Positions 46,722 to 49,332 of a stretch of 49,332 nt of DNA are shown here, one piece after another. The stretch's first letter is position 1. Every line of letters starts with the position of its first letter. Source of the stretch: an uncultured beta proteobacterium (GTDB lineage: Bacteria; Pseudomonadota; Gammaproteobacteria; Burkholderiales; Burkholderiaceae); assembly GCA_903871735.1 (NCBI GenBank), contig CAIQHU010000066.1:1-49332 (forward strand), given 5' to 3'. Position numbers and translations under genes: made by a program. The notes under the pieces were generated by a model, which did no database searches, was not told the origin of the DNA, and was given only the letters and a program-made list of their open reading frames with translations.

Positions 46722-48809
46722 TTAGGTATTACTGGTTTGGGCACAAAGTACCCGTTGAAAAGTTAAATTGGCGGTTGGCGGTAATTCATTCATCGAGATC
46801 ACAATCGCTTGTGGACAGACTCTTCTTGCAATGCGTGAGAAGGTCATTCGGGCTCTTGACCCACTAATAATAACTGGCGGTAAATTGTTATTTTCCATTT
46901 CTGCAACACCATTAATGACTTCCTCACCAAACATTCTAGCAAGAGATGGCTCAATTAGTCCGTCGCTGGCAATGGCGGCACTTCCGATGGACTGTTCAAT
47001 TAGTCTTTCAAACTCGGGTTGTACACCTAAGACTTTATAGTCCAGCTCATCCCCAAAGGTGCTCTGGACAATGGTGCGGCGCAGAGCATAACGAATATGC
47101 GGGAGCATATCGAGGGGGTCTGGGAACTTGGCGGCGTTCTCACTGGCAATCTCCAAAATGGTGCGTAAATCTTTAATAGGCACGTTTTCATCCAGAAGTA
47201 GCTGTAGGATGCGTTGCAAGATGCTCACCGTGACAACCTTCGGAATGACATCTTCGATGAGTTTGGGGTAAGTCATTTTGAAATGATCAAGTAAGTCCTG
47301 CGTCTCTTGCCTACCTAATAGTTCACTCGCGTGTTTACGAATTAAGTGATCTAAATGGGTAGCCATCACCACTGCGGGCTCAACCACGGTATATCCTTTA
47401 GAAATTGCTTCATCTCGGATTTCTCGGTCAATCCAGATTGCAGGCATGCCAAAGGTCGGATCTTTAACTTGAACGCCTGGAATGGGATCTATGCCGGATG
47501 GTTGAATTGCTAGGAGTTTATCTGGCAAAATTTGTCCACGGCCTATTTCTGCGCCGTACAAGAGCACCCGGTAAGTTTCTGCCGGCAGTTGCAGGTTGTC
47601 CCGAATATGTACAGACGGCGTTAAAAAGCCGACTTCTGTAATAAATTTACGCCGAATTGCCCGAATCCGTTTAATGAGGTCACTCTCATCACCCAAATCG
47701 ACTAAAGCAATGAGTCGGTAGGGTAACTCTAGGCTGAGTGGCTCAATAATAGGCACGTCTTTCCAGGCAAGCTCCTCTTTCTCGGGGCCGGCAATAGCAT
47801 CCATTTGGGCTTGGGATGACTTTTTGAGGGTATTTCTACGCTGGAAGTAGGCTAGGCCTGCAAAAAGGAGGGCAAAGCTTAAGAAGATGAAATGCGGCAT
47901 ACCCGGAATCACGCCCAAAATCGCCAGCACAATCGCAACGACGATCAGGGCATTAGCATTGGCCTCGAACTGCTTAGACATTTGCCCAGAAAAATTATCG
48001 TCTGTAGCGACGCGGGTAACTAAAATACCAGCGGCTGTAGAAATAATCAGGGCTGGGATTTGGGCTACGAGGCCATCACCAATTGTTAAAGAGGCGTAAA
48101 TGGCGAGAGCTTTGGTAAAGCTGAGGTCGTGCTGTAATAAGCCAATTAGTACACCACCGACTAAATTAATGATGAGAATCATGATGCCTGCGACTGCGTC
48201 GCCCCGCACGAACTTCGAGGCACCGTCCATGGAGCCAAAGAAATCAGCTTCCTGAGCCACTTCGGCGCGCCGTGTTTTAGCCTCCTCTTGTTGAATGAGA
48301 CCAGCGTTGAGGTCAGCGTCAATCGCCATCTGCTTTCCGGGCATAGAGTCTAGAGCAAAGCGAGCGGCCACTTCGGCTACTCGACCAGCACCCTTAGTAA
48401 TTACTATAAAGTTAATAATGGTGATGACCAAGAAAATGACGATACCAACCGCAAAATTACCACCGATTAAGAAGACACCGAATGCTTCAATGACCTCACC
48501 TGCGGAGTCGGTTCCTTTATGACCTTCTAGAAGAACGATGCGGGTGGAGGCGACATTTAGGGATAGCCGAAGCAGCGTTGTGAGGAGAAGAACTGTGGGA
48601 AAAGCAACAAAATCCTTAAAACTCTTAATGTTGATGGCTGAAATCAGAACGATGATCGAGACTGCGATATTAAAGGTAAACAGCAGATCCAGCAACATTG
48701 GTGGCAAAGGCACCAGCATCATGATCAAAATCAGTAAAACAAAGACGGGAATGGCTCCTTGACCAGTTGGAATAGGTAATTTAGCGGTATCGAACCCTAA
48801 AATTTTCAT
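46722..48809 (-). CDS. flhA: Flagellar export gate protein FlhA
   Basis: FlhA forms the nonameric export gate of the flagellar type III apparatus. The N-terminal half has about eight membrane helices. The conserved FHIPEP loop reads RRAEVAQEADFFGSMDGASK at about residue 180-200, followed by FVRGDAVAGIMI. The C-terminal cytoplasmic domain docks chaperones and substrates (FlgN among them). It has 695 residues, normal. It is the first gene of the minus-strand operon; flhB is not in this window. Confidence 0.97.
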   Translation of the reverse strand: MKILGFDTAKLPIPTGQGAIPVFVLLILIMMLVPLPPMLLDLLFTFNIAVSIIVLISAINIKSFKDFVAFPTVLLLTTLLRLSLNVASTRIVLLEGHKGTDSAGEVIEAFGVFLIGGNFAVGIVIFLVITIINFIVITKGAGRVAEVAARFALDSMPGKQMAIDADLNAGLIQQEEAKTRRAEVAQEADFFGSMDGASKFVRGDAVAGIMILIINLVGGVLIGLLQHDLSFTKALAIYASLTIGDGLVAQIPALIISTAAGILVTRVATDDNFSGQMSKQFEANANALIVVAIVLAILGVIPGMPHFIFLSFALLFAGLAYFQRRNTLKKSSQAQMDAIAGPEKEELAWKDVPIIEPLSLELPYRLIALVDLGDESDLIKRIRAIRRKFITEVGFLTPSVHIRDNLQLPAETYRVLLYGAEIGRGQILPDKLLAIQPSGIDPIPGVQVKDPTFGMPAIWIDREIRDEAISKGYTVVEPAVVMATHLDHLIRKHASELLGRQETQDLLDHFKMTYPKLIEDVIPKVVTVSILQRILQLLLDENVPIKDLRTILEIASENAAKFPDPLDMLPHIRYALRRTIVQSTFGDELDYKVLGVQPEFERLIEQSIGSAAIASDGLIEPSLARMFGEEVINGVAEMENNNLPPVIISGSRARMTFSRIARRVCPQAIVISMNELPPTANLTFQRVLCAQTSNT

Positions 48810-49332
48810 TGGTCAATCACACCCAACATCGATTCCTTTGATTGAAGCTAAGCATTCGTCCAAATGTCGTTGATTCAATTAATAAACTTGTCAAATCATA
48901 AGTAACATAATATACCTCAAACTAGCTGGTTTAGGTTGCATTTAAAGAACTATCAAAAGTGATTTTTGAAAGATAAAATTAATAGTCATTATTACATCTG
49001 TCTTATTTAAAGATAAACCTTACAACTATATTTGGTAATTCAGTGATTTAGGGAGGTTCGCCATGAGCTATGAGCTGAATACTGATGGATTCTAAGTTCG
49101 ATTTCCACATTCATCAATTCCAGAGTAAAGACTGCGGATCTTCTTAATGTATGTCGTTTTACCAGCCGTTCATTTTAAGCATGTATTTAAAATTTATGAT
49201 GTAAATCAACGTTTTAAATATTTCCCCCATCATGCCCCAAATGTCTTTAAAAAAATACCTAAACAGTTCATGCTAGTGCGCCGTTAGTAAAAGTAAGGAA
49301 ATAAAGTTTAAATTAACGTACTTTTTTTTAAA
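48810..49332. other. Upstream region of flhA with no convincing gene
   Basis: I see no gene of more than ~20 codons on either strand with family resemblance. The strongest signal is a GGGAGG at 49051-49056 before a ten-codon frame (ATG 49063, stop 49093-49095; MSYELNTDGF). No convincing sigma-54 or sigma-28 box was found in the flhA orientation. Base composition is clearly AT-richer than the coding DNA. Confidence 0.4.

Noticed and set aside
49096..49110. GTTCGATTTCC resembling a tRNA T-loop
   Set aside because: No acceptor or anticodon stem can be formed around it.
49302..49309. TAAAGTTT, identical to a sigma-28 -35 box
   Set aside because: The following bases have no GCCGATAA-like -10 at the right distance, and the window ends there.

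Overview
The window looks like a chromosomal segment of a betaproteobacterium of the order Burkholderiales, most likely close to Polynucleobacter. The basis is the gene order anmK / tyrS–gpm / ruvB-ruvA-ruvC-purH-fis-dusB / ubiH-pepP-murU-amgK / lptD-surA-pdxA-rsmA / plsC-gmhB-glyS-glyQ-lnt-corC-ybeY-miaB, the protein sequences themselves and the moderately AT-rich codon use. No phylogenetic search was possible, so the genus is an inference. I see no rRNA, convincing tRNA, CRISPR array or insertion sequence.

Positions 1-28,223 are dense housekeeping DNA with many 4-bp stop/start overlaps. They encode cell-wall recycling (AnmK, AmgK, MurU), Tyr- and Gly-tRNA synthetases, the RuvABC resolvasome, purine synthesis (PurH), nucleoid regulation (Fis), tRNA and rRNA modification or maturation (DusB, MiaB, RsmA, YbeY), ubiquinone synthesis (UbiH), outer-membrane assembly (LptD, SurA), lipoprotein and phospholipid acylation (Lnt, PlsC), heptose synthesis (GmhB), and a putative Na+/H+ antiporter. 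ybeZ/phoH is missing from its usual place between miaB and ybeY.

Positions 28,224-32,780 are looser accessory DNA. They hold a membrane-anchored TAXI solute-binding protein without a TRAP permease, several small membrane or secreted proteins (one of 48 residues), and long non-coding gaps.

Positions 32,793-48,809 form a motility region. A YcgR-like PilZ protein is followed by a tightly packed plus-strand run: a coiled-coil membrane protein, a membrane PDZ protein, a PilI/CheW-like protein, a PilJ-like receptor with two sensory modules, and a large ChpA/CheA-like protein. The run continues 5 bp later into flgA, then flgM and flgN. The order pilI-pilJ-chpA is that of the type IV pilus Chp pathway, but every member is strongly divergent. 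The receptor lacks the standard signalling tip, the CheA-like protein appears to lack an ATP site, and no CheY, CheR or CheB lies nearby. This kinase-less-looking chemosensory module, apparently co-transcribed with a flagellar gene, is the best candidate here for an undescribed system. Converging on it from the other strand are flhA-flhF-fleN-fliA, where FleN has lost its P-loop. A frameshifted HipB-like regulator gene with a possible operator pair sits at the junction. The last 523 bases hold no convincing gene.
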